From Anaeroglomus sp964630775 (lineage in GTDB: Bacteria > Planctomycetota > Phycisphaerae > Sedimentisphaerales > Anaerohalosphaeraceae): DNA of 64,000 nt. Within the stretch, counting starts at the first letter, position 1, and every line of letters begins with the position of its first letter. A model generated the notes under the pieces. The model saw only the letters and a program-made list of their open reading frames with translations. It did no database searches and was not told the DNA's origin. A program made the translations under genes and the position numbers. The DNA is taken from the NCBI GenBank assembly GCA_964630775.1, contig CAZVYY010000026.1:1-64000 (forward strand), written 5' to 3'. Positions 44,784 to 54,849 of this stretch are shown piece by piece.

Positions 44784-47700
44784 ATGACAGAAATAAAAAG
44801 TATGGACAATCGTATTATGAATATAACAGCAAGACAGAAATATTCAGTCAGGAAAGGCTTCTTGGGTATGGCAGCGAAAGGGATTTGGGGTATTGTACTG
44901 GTTGTGATGATTGCATCTATGGCGTATGCCCAGGAACAGACCGCATCGCCGGTTTATCTCAGTGATATACAGGGGGCCATTGTTTTGAATTCCCAGGATT
45001 GGGGTGAACTGGGTATCGATTGTTGTGCTCACGTGCCGGGTCAGCAGGGCCTGCCTTTGCAAATCAAGGACCGGATATATGAAAAAGGCCTCGGCAGTCA
45101 TGCCAACGGCAAGGTTGTCATTGACCTGGGCGGGGCGTACAGCACATTTGAGGCCGAAGCGGGTGTTCAGTGGCAGGGGGGCGGTCCGGGTACTGTTTCG
45201 TTTAAAGTGCTGGCCGATGACAAGGAAATTTTTAATAGCGGCCGGATGACTGAGACCACCCCGGCAAAGCCGATCAATGTGTCCGTTGCAGGGGTACAGG
45301 AAATGACATTGATTGCTGCCACAGAGGGATCCATCACCAATTGTGCCGCCAACTGGGCACAGGCCCGTTTGACTCGCTCGGCAACTCCTGTTGCAGATGC
45401 CGCATTCGAAACCGTGGATATCGCTCCGTTTGGCCGCATGGCGACATGGGATCCGGCTCGTATGGATGGTTGCAGAAACAACCGCTTTCAGGATTTTACG
45501 GTCGAAGACCTTTATATGGAAACCGATGTGGTTGCCGACAAAGATGGATTTTATCGTGTACCGAAGTCAAACGGCATCGGCTGCATCGGGCTGCAGTGGC
45601 TGGAACAGCGACGCATTAAAAGCGTTGGAATACAATTTGCGGACGAGTCCAGGATGCCGTCAGGCGATGGTGTTCAGATTCAGTACTGGATTATGACCCG
45701 GCAAGGCGGATCTCCCGGCGGATCAATCTGGCAAGGCCGGTGGGAAAACCTCGACGGGACTTTGCTCAAAGATAAGCAGACATGGACCTACTTGATTCAA
45801 TGGAAAGACCGAACGGCCAGGCAGCAGGGGACGCTCAAGATTCGATGGATATTCCCTGCCTCAGCAAACGAGATATCCATCCGCAGGCTTTCGGCAATTC
45901 CGGATTCGAAGTGGAAGACCGTCGATCTGGTCCTGCAGCTTGAAAAAGCCGGCCCGGGACAGCATGGCTCCATTGAAATATACAATGGCCAAATCTTGGA
46001 CCAGCAGGGCAAGTCCTCTGTTTTCGCGGACTGGGATGTCAGTCAGCCGCTTCGTTTGAAAGTGCGGTATTGTACAACCACGCATTGGATGACAGATCGT
46101 ACTGTATTGCGTTTCAAGCTCCCGAATGGCTCCTTCGGGGTTGCGGTTGACGACATAATCAATCATGGATGTGTGTATGCCAAAGATTTCGGTCTGTATG
46201 CGGCACAATATCCGGCCAGGACGCTCGACCAATACAAAGCCTCCATTGCCGACAAGAAAACGATTCTGGACAGAGTTCACACCATGCCGGACCAGACGTT
46301 CAAGCAGGCCCAGGAGCGGATCCATCGTGCGGCGGCAGACCTCGGTCCGACATTGCTTTCACTGGCGTGTGATAACAGTAAGTTTCTGGCTGCCCGGGAT
46401 GGCGCGGTGTACTTCAATCATGATCCGAAGATATATAATGCGGCTGCCACCACCCAAACATACCAGAAATATGTTTGCCGGATGCAGCCGAAAATTGGTT
46501 CGGGAACCAGTAACGAAATCACTCGACAGTTGCAGGGCGGCTGGTTGCCAATTGTGATGACTACCGTCAAAGATAACGGGGTGGTCTATCGCCAGCGAAC
46601 CTTTGTTGCTCCTTATGACTATGACTCAGCAGGTGCGGGAACTCACCTGTTTGCCAATCGCAAGCCGCTGTGTGTGGCTCAGTTTACTGTTGACAATCCA
46701 CAAGACAAGGATGCAAACCTCTCTCTTGCCATTCAGATGCTTTCCGATTGGGAGAAGAATGAGTTCGCGGATATGAAACTGACTTCAAGCGGGGCTCTGG
46801 TCACGAAATTCGGTAAACCTCTTGCCTCGTTGCTGGTATCCGATGCCGCTTCCCTGAAATACGAAATCAAAGACGGCGTCTGGGTGCTTACCGGCAGCCT
46901 TCCTGCGAATGGAAAAGCCAAATGTGTTGTCTATATGCCGGGCTGGGAAGCCACGGCCGATGAGATTGCAGCCATCAGCGGCTATGAAAAACTCGCTGCC
47001 GATACCGAAGCGTACTGGAAGCAGATAATGGCCCCGGCCATGAAGATCGAGATTCCGGATATGCTTCTCCAGAATCTGATACTCGCCTCCCAGGTTCACT
47101 GTATGCTGGCTGCCCGCAACGAAGACTATACCAACGTTGCCGCCTGGATTGCATCGTCGGATTATGGGCCGCTGGAAAGCGAGGCACAGTCCGTGATCCG
47201 GGGGATGCAGTTTACGGGCAATTACGACTTTGCGCTAAAAGCGCATAATTATTTCATCAAACGCTACAATAAAGAGGGCTTTGTCACCCCGACCTACACG
47301 GTTATGGGGACCGGCTGGCATCTGTGGTGTCTTGGGGAGTATTATGAACTGACTCAGGATAAAGAATGGCTTAAAGCCAATGCCGACGAAATTGCTCGGG
47401 TTTGCAAGTGGCTGATGAATGCCTGTCAAAAAACCAGGAAAATTGATGCTTTCGGCAATAAAGTCCCCGAATGGGGTCTTTTGCCGCCGGGCACAATGGC
47501 GGACTGGGAAGTGTACAATTTCTATTACTGCATGAACGGCTACTACTATGCCGGCCTGAATGCGGCCGGACACGCACTTGGGGAGATTGGCTATCCGGGA
47601 GCCGGGGATATGATTGCTGCCGCCGCAGAACTTCGCGAGAATATCCTGCGGGCATTTCATTGGACTCAGTCGCAGGCCCCGGTCTATCCGCTGCAGGATG

Positions 47701-48518
47701 GAACATGGGTTCCTGCGTATCCTACGCACGTCTATTGCCCTGGCCCGATTGATAACTTCTATAAAGGCGAGGATTTCGGGCGAAGCTGGGCTTATGATGT
47801 GGAAATCGGCAGCCACCATCTGATCCCGCAGGGGGTGATGAGTCCCGACAGCAAGGATGCCCATTGGATCATGAATCACATGGAAGATGTCCAGTTCCTG
47901 GGCAGTGGATGGGGCTATGATGGATATACCTCAGATAAAAATCACAAGGACTGGTTCAATCTGGGCGGTTTTGCCAAGGTGCAGCCTTATTATGCCCGTA
48001 CGACCGAAGTCTATGGCCTTCAGGATGATGTCAAGGCATTCATTCGGTCCTACTTTAACGCCGCCATATCGCTGCTGAACCGGGAGAATTTGTCCCTGTG
48101 GGAGCATTTTCACAATGGCGCCTACAACAAGACTCACGAAACAGGTTATTTTCTGTATCAGTCGCGGATGATGCTGGTGATGGAAAAGGGAGAGCAGCTC
48201 TGGCTGGCGCCGTTTGTCACCAGCAACTGGCTCAAAGACGGGATGCAGATCGCCGTAAGTCAGGCCCCGACTCGATGGGGGCAGGCGGGCTTCCGGATTA
48301 CCTCCCATATCAACGATGGCTATATCGAGGCCGAAATTACCCCGCCGGTCCGTCAAGCGCCGGATGAAATCGTCCTGCGTTTGCGTCATCCGGAAGGAAA
48401 GCCGATTCATTCCGTCGAAGTGGATGGGAAGACGTATACCCGCTTTGAAAGGGATAAGGAGATAATCAGGCTGAATCCTTCCCAATCACGGATTTCCATC
48501 CGTGCGATATATAAATAA
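44784..48518 (+). CDS. Very large secreted protein: NPCBM-like domain plus alpha/alpha-barrel
   Basis: A 1244-residue protein. After an N-terminal signal (hydrophobic IVLVVMIASMAYA about 35-48) comes an NPCBM/CBM51-like domain: KDRIYEKGLGSHANGKVVIDLGG and GVQWQGGGPGTVSFKVLADDKEIFNSG. A long beta region follows (about 190-500). The C-terminal half (about 750-1180) is an alpha/alpha-barrel glycosidase-like region, with YEKLAADTEAYWKQIM, GTGWHLWCLGEYYELTQD and CKWLMNACQKT. Likely a glycan hydrolase; the family is not assigned. The exact start is uncertain (several ATGs). Same operon as its neighbours. Confidence 0.65.
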   Translation: MTEIKSMDNRIMNITARQKYSVRKGFLGMAAKGIWGIVLVVMIASMAYAQEQTASPVYLSDIQGAIVLNSQDWGELGIDCCAHVPGQQGLPLQIKDRIYEKGLGSHANGKVVIDLGGAYSTFEAEAGVQWQGGGPGTVSFKVLADDKEIFNSGRMTETTPAKPINVSVAGVQEMTLIAATEGSITNCAANWAQARLTRSATPVADAAFETVDIAPFGRMATWDPARMDGCRNNRFQDFTVEDLYMETDVVADKDGFYRVPKSNGIGCIGLQWLEQRRIKSVGIQFADESRMPSGDGVQIQYWIMTRQGGSPGGSIWQGRWENLDGTLLKDKQTWTYLIQWKDRTARQQGTLKIRWIFPASANEISIRRLSAIPDSKWKTVDLVLQLEKAGPGQHGSIEIYNGQILDQQGKSSVFADWDVSQPLRLKVRYCTTTHWMTDRTVLRFKLPNGSFGVAVDDIINHGCVYAKDFGLYAAQYPARTLDQYKASIADKKTILDRVHTMPDQTFKQAQERIHRAAADLGPTLLSLACDNSKFLAARDGAVYFNHDPKIYNAAATTQTYQKYVCRMQPKIGSGTSNEITRQLQGGWLPIVMTTVKDNGVVYRQRTFVAPYDYDSAGAGTHLFANRKPLCVAQFTVDNPQDKDANLSLAIQMLSDWEKNEFADMKLTSSGALVTKFGKPLASLLVSDAASLKYEIKDGVWVLTGSLPANGKAKCVVYMPGWEATADEIAAISGYEKLAADTEAYWKQIMAPAMKIEIPDMLLQNLILASQVHCMLAARNEDYTNVAAWIASSDYGPLESEAQSVIRGMQFTGNYDFALKAHNYFIKRYNKEGFVTPTYTVMGTGWHLWCLGEYYELTQDKEWLKANADEIARVCKWLMNACQKTRKIDAFGNKVPEWGLLPPGTMADWEVYNFYYCMNGYYYAGLNAAGHALGEIGYPGAGDMIAAAAELRENILRAFHWTQSQAPVYPLQDGTWVPAYPTHVYCPGPIDNFYKGEDFGRSWAYDVEIGSHHLIPQGVMSPDSKDAHWIMNHMEDVQFLGSGWGYDGYTSDKNHKDWFNLGGFAKVQPYYARTTEVYGLQDDVKAFIRSYFNAAISLLNRENLSLWEHFHNGAYNKTHETGYFLYQSRMMLVMEKGEQLWLAPFVTSNWLKDGMQIAVSQAPTRWGQAGFRITSHINDGYIEAEITPPVRQAPDEIVLRLRHPEGKPIHSVEVDGKTYTRFERDKEIIRLNPSQSRISIRAIYK

Positions 48519-48569
48519 ACGGAAGCGCAGAATCTGGATTACGGTAAGAAAGAACTGGGAGTTGATATA

Positions 48570-49979
48570 ATGCAGCGATTTTTAACAGTTGGCTTACTTA
48601 TTTTGACATTCGTTCCTGCATGTGTACTGTCGGCGGAATTAGGTCCGTGTGTCGATGTTGCGTTCATTGCGGATGCCGATGGCTCGTCGCAACGCTATGT
48701 ACTTCGATTGCCCAGTGATTTTGACCCAGCCAAACCGCATGATCTGTTAATTGCCCTCCACGGTCACGGTTCGGATCGGTGGCAGTTCGCATCCAGTACC
48801 CAGTGGACGGAGTGTGTTGCAGTGCGTGATTTTGCGGCCGGCAGGAATATGATTCTGGTTTGTCCGGATTATCGGGCCACGATGTCATGGATGGGGCCGC
48901 TGGCGGAAAAAGATGTGGTGCAAATGATCGAAGAACTGCGAGAAAGCTATCTCCTCAACAGAGTTTTCATGTGTGGTGGCTCGATGGGAGGTTCTTCGGC
49001 ATTGACCTTTACAGTGCTTCATCCGAGGATGATTGACGGGGTTGTGGCATTGAACCCGCTGGCCAATCACCTGGAATACGAAAACTTTCAGGATGCCATC
49101 AGTGCCTCATACGGCGGCAGCAAACAGCAGATACCCGGGGAGTACAAAAAACGCAGCGCCGAATACTGGCCGGAGCGATTCCTTGTTCCCGTGGGCATCA
49201 GCACCGGCGGGCAGGATACCATTGTCCCGCCTGCCAGCGTCATGCGGCTGGCCAATGTCCTGAGTAAAATCGGCAAAAAAGTGAAATTCATTCATCGCGA
49301 ATCCACCGGACACAGTACCAGCTATGCTGATACGATGGAATTGCTGACATTTATGGCCGATGCCATCGTCCACACGAATGTTGCAGTCACTCAGCTTTAT
49401 GCCCCGCCCGGCGCCGGCCTGGTTTGTAAATACCCGGGCATTCCCAGTCCTCCCAGCAGCGGCAGCCCCGACCTTCAGTACACGATTGGCACAACGCTGT
49501 ATGACCGGGGTGTATCGATCGGTGCCAACGGGGCATTCCGAATCATGCTGGGCGAACCCGCCGCGACATTCAGAGCCGATATCGGGCTCTATTCCGGCGT
49601 CTGCAATAATGGCGATGTGATGCTCAAGCTGTGCCGCAGCGACAATCCCCGGAACGTGCTCTGGCAAAGTGCCGTAATGTTGACTGGCCAGCAGGCCGTG
49701 CCGGTCACGCTCAGCTTATCCGGGATGGAGGCGGTGGATATCATCATCGACAAGTATGATGCGGATAATTTCTGCGATTGCGTTATCTTTGCCAATGCGC
49801 GAATTGTTCTCCAGAGCGGAACAACGGTGTACCTGGATGAGGCACAGGGGGATGTGACATGTTTTTTGGAAACCGATCTGGATGGAAACTGTCAGATCGA
49901 TCTGAATGATTTATTTCGAATGGCACAGGATTGGCTGGTGTGCGGTTACGAGTTCTCATCGTTGTGCGAGGCGCAATAA
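48570..49979 (+). CDS. Secreted alpha/beta-hydrolase esterase with dockerin-like tail
   Basis: A 469-residue protein with a signal peptide (GLLILTFVPACVLSA). The alpha/beta-hydrolase domain has an HGHGSDRWQ oxyanion region, nucleophile Ser in CGGSMGGSSAL, Asp in STGGQDTIVPP and His in ESTGHSTSY. A beta region follows (about 290-430), and the C-terminus TDLDGNCQIDLNDLFRMAQDW is a dockerin-like repeat. It probably removes acyl or feruloyl groups from a glycan. 51 bp from the preceding large gene. Confidence 0.85.
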   Translation: MQRFLTVGLLILTFVPACVLSAELGPCVDVAFIADADGSSQRYVLRLPSDFDPAKPHDLLIALHGHGSDRWQFASSTQWTECVAVRDFAAGRNMILVCPDYRATMSWMGPLAEKDVVQMIEELRESYLLNRVFMCGGSMGGSSALTFTVLHPRMIDGVVALNPLANHLEYENFQDAISASYGGSKQQIPGEYKKRSAEYWPERFLVPVGISTGGQDTIVPPASVMRLANVLSKIGKKVKFIHRESTGHSTSYADTMELLTFMADAIVHTNVAVTQLYAPPGAGLVCKYPGIPSPPSSGSPDLQYTIGTTLYDRGVSIGANGAFRIMLGEPAATFRADIGLYSGVCNNGDVMLKLCRSDNPRNVLWQSAVMLTGQQAVPVTLSLSGMEAVDIIIDKYDADNFCDCVIFANARIVLQSGTTVYLDEAQGDVTCFLETDLDGNCQIDLNDLFRMAQDWLVCGYEFSSLCEAQ

Positions 49980-50008
49980 TCGTTGACCACGGATTATCAG
50001 GGAGAGGT

Positions 50009-51604
50009 ATGGATTTTTCACTTTCGGTTGCGGATGCGGTCATCATTATCGGTTCAGTGCTGGTTGTGGTGCTGGTGGGATTGCTGGCCACCCGCAGGCA
50101 GGACAAGACGGCCCGCGGCTACTTTCTGGCCTCGGGCAAGCTGCGATGGTGGATCATCGGTGCCGCCTTTGTTTCGACCAGCGTATCGAGCGAGCAGATT
50201 GTGGGCACGGTGGGGGCGGCCTACAAGAACGGCATGGGAATTGCCAACTGGGAGTGGTGGGCCTTGCCCTGTTATACCCTGCTGATAGTATTCTTTATCC
50301 CGATTTATCTTCGCAACCGCATTGCGACCGTTCCTGAACTTCTGACCCGCCGATACGGCCAGCTTTGCGGCGATATTTACAGTTGGACCATGCTGCTGGC
50401 CTATGTTTTTATTTTTATGGTTCCCATCCTCTATGGCGGGAGCCTGGCATTCTCGGAACTGACCGGATGGAATTTTTATATTGTCCTGTGGGCCACGATT
50501 CTCCTGATTGCCCTATATACCGTCAAGGGAGGTCTGATCTCCGTGATGTACACCGATGCGGTTCAGTGCATCATGCTGCTGGGCGGCGGATTGCTGCTGT
50601 ATTTCCTGGCTCTGAACCACATTCCCGGCGGCTGGAAGGCTATGGAAGCCGCCAGCCCCGAACGCTTTCACCTGTATCATCCGGCAGACGACAAAATCGC
50701 CCCATTCACCGGATTGGTGGCCGGAACGCTGGGGCTGTTTGTGTTTTATCAGGCCACCAACCAGGTGATGATTCAGCGCGTGCTGGCCGCCCGGTCGATG
50801 TGGGACGGCATCATGGGAATAATCTTTGCAGGTTTTATCAATCTGTTCAGGCCGCTGGTCACCTGTTTCCTCGGGCTGATTGTTTATCATTATATCCATA
50901 TTATGAAAATGGGTGAACCGCTGACCAACCCCGACTCCACCTTTTCCTTTGCCCTGAAAACATTTGCCGGCACATGGGGACTCAAGGGCATCATTCTGGC
51001 CGGCTTTCTGGCAGCCATTATGTCGGCCACCAGCGCTTTGGCCAATTCGACGGCGACGATTTTTTCGCTGGATATCTACAAGCGGCTCAAAAAAGATGCA
51101 ACGGATCAGCAGATGGTCTGGATGGGACGCATGGTCTCTTTTCTTGCTCTGGCTGTCGCCGGGATACTTGCTCCCCATGTGGCCCGATTCGGCGGCATTT
51201 TCATGTATTTTCAGAAGGGAATTACCTATGTTTCGACGCCGATTATCTCTGTCATCATTGTGGGTATTCTCTGGAAGAGGGCCAATTATGCCAGTGCGGT
51301 GTTCGGTCTGATTGGCGGGCTTATCATTCAGCTTGCACTGGTCTTTGCGGACTACCAGGCCGGATGGGGATTTCACTGGTTTTATCTTGCGTTTGCCGCC
51401 GAAGTGCTGACGATTCTTGGAATGATTATCGTTGCCTTAAATACCTCCGCGGCTCAGACTGTCCAGAGTGAGTCGTTGATATGGAGGGCATCCTATATCA
51501 CGGATATCAATGACGGCGTAAAGCGACCCTGGTACGGCAGGGCGGCTTTATGGTTCGGGATATACGCGGTCATCTGGTTTTATTTGTATTGGCGTTTCTG
51601 GTAA
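50009..51604 (+). CDS. SSS-family sodium/solute symporter
   Basis: A 531-residue membrane protein with about 13-14 helices. SSS motifs include GYFLASGKLRWWIIGAAFVSTS, TVKGGLISVMYTDAVQ and GFLAAIMSATSALANSTATIFSLDIY. The start at 50009 was chosen because GGGAGAGGT lies just before it and it opens with the first helix. The closest familiar relatives carry sugars (SglT-like) or other small solutes. It presumably imports sugar released by the neighbouring secreted enzymes, driven by Na+; the NQR would supply the Na+ gradient. Confidence 0.9.
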   Translation: MDFSLSVADAVIIIGSVLVVVLVGLLATRRQDKTARGYFLASGKLRWWIIGAAFVSTSVSSEQIVGTVGAAYKNGMGIANWEWWALPCYTLLIVFFIPIYLRNRIATVPELLTRRYGQLCGDIYSWTMLLAYVFIFMVPILYGGSLAFSELTGWNFYIVLWATILLIALYTVKGGLISVMYTDAVQCIMLLGGGLLLYFLALNHIPGGWKAMEAASPERFHLYHPADDKIAPFTGLVAGTLGLFVFYQATNQVMIQRVLAARSMWDGIMGIIFAGFINLFRPLVTCFLGLIVYHYIHIMKMGEPLTNPDSTFSFALKTFAGTWGLKGIILAGFLAAIMSATSALANSTATIFSLDIYKRLKKDATDQQMVWMGRMVSFLALAVAGILAPHVARFGGIFMYFQKGITYVSTPIISVIIVGILWKRANYASAVFGLIGGLIIQLALVFADYQAGWGFHWFYLAFAAEVLTILGMIIVALNTSAAQTVQSESLIWRASYITDINDGVKRPWYGRAALWFGIYAVIWFYLYWRFW

Positions 51605-51684
51605 TCTGCCGGGTTATCGCAAGCGACTATGTTTACTATGTTCGGAAAATAATATACGGATTCCATTCAAAATAGCAGAGTTTT

Positions 51685-53736
51685 ATGTGGGAGTATTCAG
51701 TGTATAACCGAGTATCAGGGAAATGGCTTGTTATTGCAGCATGGTTTATTTCGCTTGTCCAGTCTCTGGCAGCTATTCCTGTGCTGGAACCTGCGGCGAT
51801 TAAACCGGACACGATGCGTGATTTTTATCTTAAAAATTTACCGGCGCTCAAAGACTATCAACCCTGGCGAATCTCCCGGTATCCTTACACACCTCCCCGT
51901 CTTGCACCGGGAGAGGGGCTGGTCCTTGTCGATTTGAAAGGCAGCGGCTATATTACGCATATATGGTGGACCGGCAGGTGGCAGCGTGAATGGGTGCAGT
52001 TCTATTTCGATGGCGAAACAATCCCCAGCATAGAAGGTTTTTGTGCCGAATTATTTGCCGATGAGACTGTCGCCGAACCCATCAATCGTTTGCCTGTCCC
52101 GCTTGATACCCTTCCGACGGATGGGCGGAATTGCTATATTCCCATGCCGTTCCATACCTCCGTGAAAGTGGTTCTGATCAATCGAGCGGAGACATCCATT
52201 GAAGACACCTATTTTATTTTTGACGGCATATTTCGATTGTCGGAAAAGATTCCGGACTGCACCCTGAAGTATTCGGCTCAGAAAAAGCAGTATTTCTATT
52301 CCGGAACGGGTCAGGAAGAGGCGACGGATCCGCTTGGCAACGAAAAGCCTGACATTCCTTTTATCGGTCAGCCCCAGACAATGGCAAACCAAATTGAATT
52401 GGAGCCGGGTCAGGAACAGGAATTGCTTACGATTCATGGAACAGCGATGGTGGAGCGTCTTGACCTTGAAACCGATTACGCCGACAATATTCAAATGCGG
52501 ATTAAATATGAAGGCGCTGACGCCTGGGCCATTGATTGTCTGGTCAGCAAATTCTTCGGGCAGTTGAACTCCCTGGTTTTGGAGAGCAAAGATGGTCACT
52601 ATAGCTGCCACCTGCCGATGCCGTTCCGCAAATCATGGACAATTGCGGTTAAAAACACGGGTGACTCTGCTGAGAAGATAAGCGTTGAAGCGGTTTATAA
52701 AAAGTTGAAATCATTCCCCAAAAATTACACCTATCTTCACGCAGCCTATAACGAAGGCATCGGTCAGGAAGGCCAGGCCTATCCATTGATGCATGCTGCA
52801 GGCAAAGGTCATTTCGTGGGGATGCTGCTGTACCATACGACTTCGCCGATAAAGCCGACCGACCATGCCGGAGCGGATATGATCTATGGCGATGCCCAGA
52901 CCGATTCCCCATTTACCCTGCGGGCAATCGGCGGGGAGGATTACTTTTGTGCGGCCTTTTTCGGCGATAACTATGCCACCCCTCATGTGGGTGCAACATC
53001 GTCCTATATGGATGGCGGAATGCGTTACCGATTTCATTGGGAAAGTCCCGTGCCGTTCACCCGCTCGCTGAATGTGGATTTCAGCATCTTTCCGGTTAAC
53101 GGCTATCAAAGCGTCGCATTCTGGTATCAGGATAACCCCGTCCCCACGCCGCCTGTTTTTCAGATTCCCTGGCTGTGCATTGGTCCTTTCAGTGCCTATT
53201 CGCCGCAGGGAGACATGCTTGGCATGGTATTCGAGCCGGAAAGCAGGGTTATTGGCGACAAAACATATAAAGTTGAGCTTTCAACTCCGGCTTGCACTAT
53301 TCTGAATCGAACTGCACAATGGAAAACGAGATATTCGCGAGGCGGATTTGTGGATTTCAATGCCGAAAACACGCGGCCTTTTGGGTATCCGCCCGGAGTG
53401 ATGTGCTGGGCGATTGATACGATATCGTATGCAATAACCTCCATTCGCTCTGCACAGGCACAGGATGTTACGCTGGTGGTCGGGCATGATGATCCGATAG
53501 AACTCTTCCTGAATGGCATATCCATTGCCAAATTGCCCTGTCTTTCGGTGTTTGGAACACAGGAGGTCCGAACACAGCTTGTTCCGGGAGCAAATCGGCT
53601 TCTCGTGAAAAGTGCCAACCGGGTTCACCCGACAACATTCATTTGGGATGGATTTTCGCTTGTAATAAAGGATAAACACGGTAAATATTTGCCGGATGAT
53701 TGTTTTACATTGAACAAATTGAATGATCCGAATTGA
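51685..53736 (+). CDS. DUF2961 (GH172) secreted glycosidase
   Basis: A 683-residue protein with a signal region (WLVIAAWFISLVQSLA). The DUF2961 jelly-roll has KGSGYITHIWWTG, the acid-containing NCYIPMPFHTSVKVVLINRA and GHYSCHLPMPFRKSWTIAVKN. Relatives (GH172) act on arabinofuranosides and difructose dianhydrides. GTG 51700, six bases after GGGAG, is an alternative start. The C-terminal part is a further beta-domain. It follows the symporter by 80 bp. Confidence 0.8.
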   Translation: MWEYSVYNRVSGKWLVIAAWFISLVQSLAAIPVLEPAAIKPDTMRDFYLKNLPALKDYQPWRISRYPYTPPRLAPGEGLVLVDLKGSGYITHIWWTGRWQREWVQFYFDGETIPSIEGFCAELFADETVAEPINRLPVPLDTLPTDGRNCYIPMPFHTSVKVVLINRAETSIEDTYFIFDGIFRLSEKIPDCTLKYSAQKKQYFYSGTGQEEATDPLGNEKPDIPFIGQPQTMANQIELEPGQEQELLTIHGTAMVERLDLETDYADNIQMRIKYEGADAWAIDCLVSKFFGQLNSLVLESKDGHYSCHLPMPFRKSWTIAVKNTGDSAEKISVEAVYKKLKSFPKNYTYLHAAYNEGIGQEGQAYPLMHAAGKGHFVGMLLYHTTSPIKPTDHAGADMIYGDAQTDSPFTLRAIGGEDYFCAAFFGDNYATPHVGATSSYMDGGMRYRFHWESPVPFTRSLNVDFSIFPVNGYQSVAFWYQDNPVPTPPVFQIPWLCIGPFSAYSPQGDMLGMVFEPESRVIGDKTYKVELSTPACTILNRTAQWKTRYSRGGFVDFNAENTRPFGYPPGVMCWAIDTISYAITSIRSAQAQDVTLVVGHDDPIELFLNGISIAKLPCLSVFGTQEVRTQLVPGANRLLVKSANRVHPTTFIWDGFSLVIKDKHGKYLPDDCFTLNKLNDPN

Positions 53737-53784
53737 TATCTTTTCGGCTGCTTTGTATCTTTTTTGTATGATGTCAATTAAAAG

Positions 53785-54837
53785 ATGAGCACAACACAAA
53801 TCAAACATCTTGCAGAGGTTCTGGAACACTGCGGCAGGAAAACCGTGGAGCAGAGATTCCCTGATGGTACAGTCCTGTTAATCCTGCCGTATGGCGGACG
53901 GATTATCGGATTCGGCTTTGCAGGCAGTGAACAGAATGCCTTTTGGACCCATCCGGCCCTCAGCTCTCATGCGAGTGCCGAGCAATTCTACGCTCAAAAT
54001 CAATGGCACAACAGCGGCGGGGATCGAACCTGGCTGGCCCCTGAAATCGATATCTTCTTTCCGCAATACCCGGATATGAAGGTATATGCCCAGCCGGCAC
54101 AGCTCGACCCCGGCAATTTTTCCATCACGCAAACAGAAACCAGCCTGTCATTTTCCAACACATGTTCTATAAAATTATCCAGAAGTCAGCAGGTCGTTCA
54201 TGCGGCAATAACCAAAACCCTGACTGCCGCTCAGAATCCGGCACCGTTGCAGGGAGTGGACTATGCCGGCTATACAACAAGCACAACGCTTGAGATTTTA
54301 GATCCTGATAAAGACAACTCCGGTCCAGTCGGTCTTTGGCATTTAATGCAGTTGCCATGCGGAGGACAGATGCTGATACCCACGTATCGCAAAGCCAGTC
54401 CTCTTGTGGTATTTGGCGAAGTTTCGGATAGTGATTTGTCTGTATCGGATAATCTGTGCCTTTATACAGTGTCGCATAAGGGTTCCTGCAAGTTTTCGCT
54501 GGCTGCGACCGAAATTACCGGCCGGGCCGGATATGTTTTCGATGATCAGGGACAGCAAACGCTGGTCGTGCGGAATTTCTTCGTCAATCCCTCGGGCCTG
54601 TATATCGATGTACCTTTCAATGACACCCGGCGTACAGGCTTTGCTTTCCAGGTGTGCAAAATCAACAATGAACAGTGGGGCAGCTTCTGTGAAATGGAAT
54701 ATCACGCCCCGGCGATTGGAGCAGGAACCGGCCAGTCGCAATGCACAGACGTCTGCCAGACCTGGGCTTTTCGCGGCAGCCCTGGCCAGATTCAAACAAT
54801 AATCAATACGTTGCTGATACCATCAGTGATCATGTAA
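53785..54837 (+). CDS. Mutarotase-like beta-sandwich protein (DUF6786-like)
   Basis: A 350-residue protein without signal peptide. LPYGGRIIGFGF, NSGGDRTWLAPEIDIFFP and GPVGLWHLMQLPCGGQMLIP resemble the galactose-mutarotase-like fold in planctomycete proteins of unknown function. It is cytoplasmic by prediction, so it may act on imported sugar (anomer conversion or binding). It overlaps neither neighbour and is 12 bp before the deacetylase. The assignment is from motif style only. Confidence 0.55.
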   Translation: MSTTQIKHLAEVLEHCGRKTVEQRFPDGTVLLILPYGGRIIGFGFAGSEQNAFWTHPALSSHASAEQFYAQNQWHNSGGDRTWLAPEIDIFFPQYPDMKVYAQPAQLDPGNFSITQTETSLSFSNTCSIKLSRSQQVVHAAITKTLTAAQNPAPLQGVDYAGYTTSTTLEILDPDKDNSGPVGLWHLMQLPCGGQMLIPTYRKASPLVVFGEVSDSDLSVSDNLCLYTVSHKGSCKFSLAATEITGRAGYVFDDQGQQTLVVRNFFVNPSGLYIDVPFNDTRRTGFAFQVCKINNEQWGSFCEMEYHAPAIGAGTGQSQCTDVCQTWAFRGSPGQIQTIINTLLIPSVIM

Positions 54838-54849
54838 AAGGAGATATCG

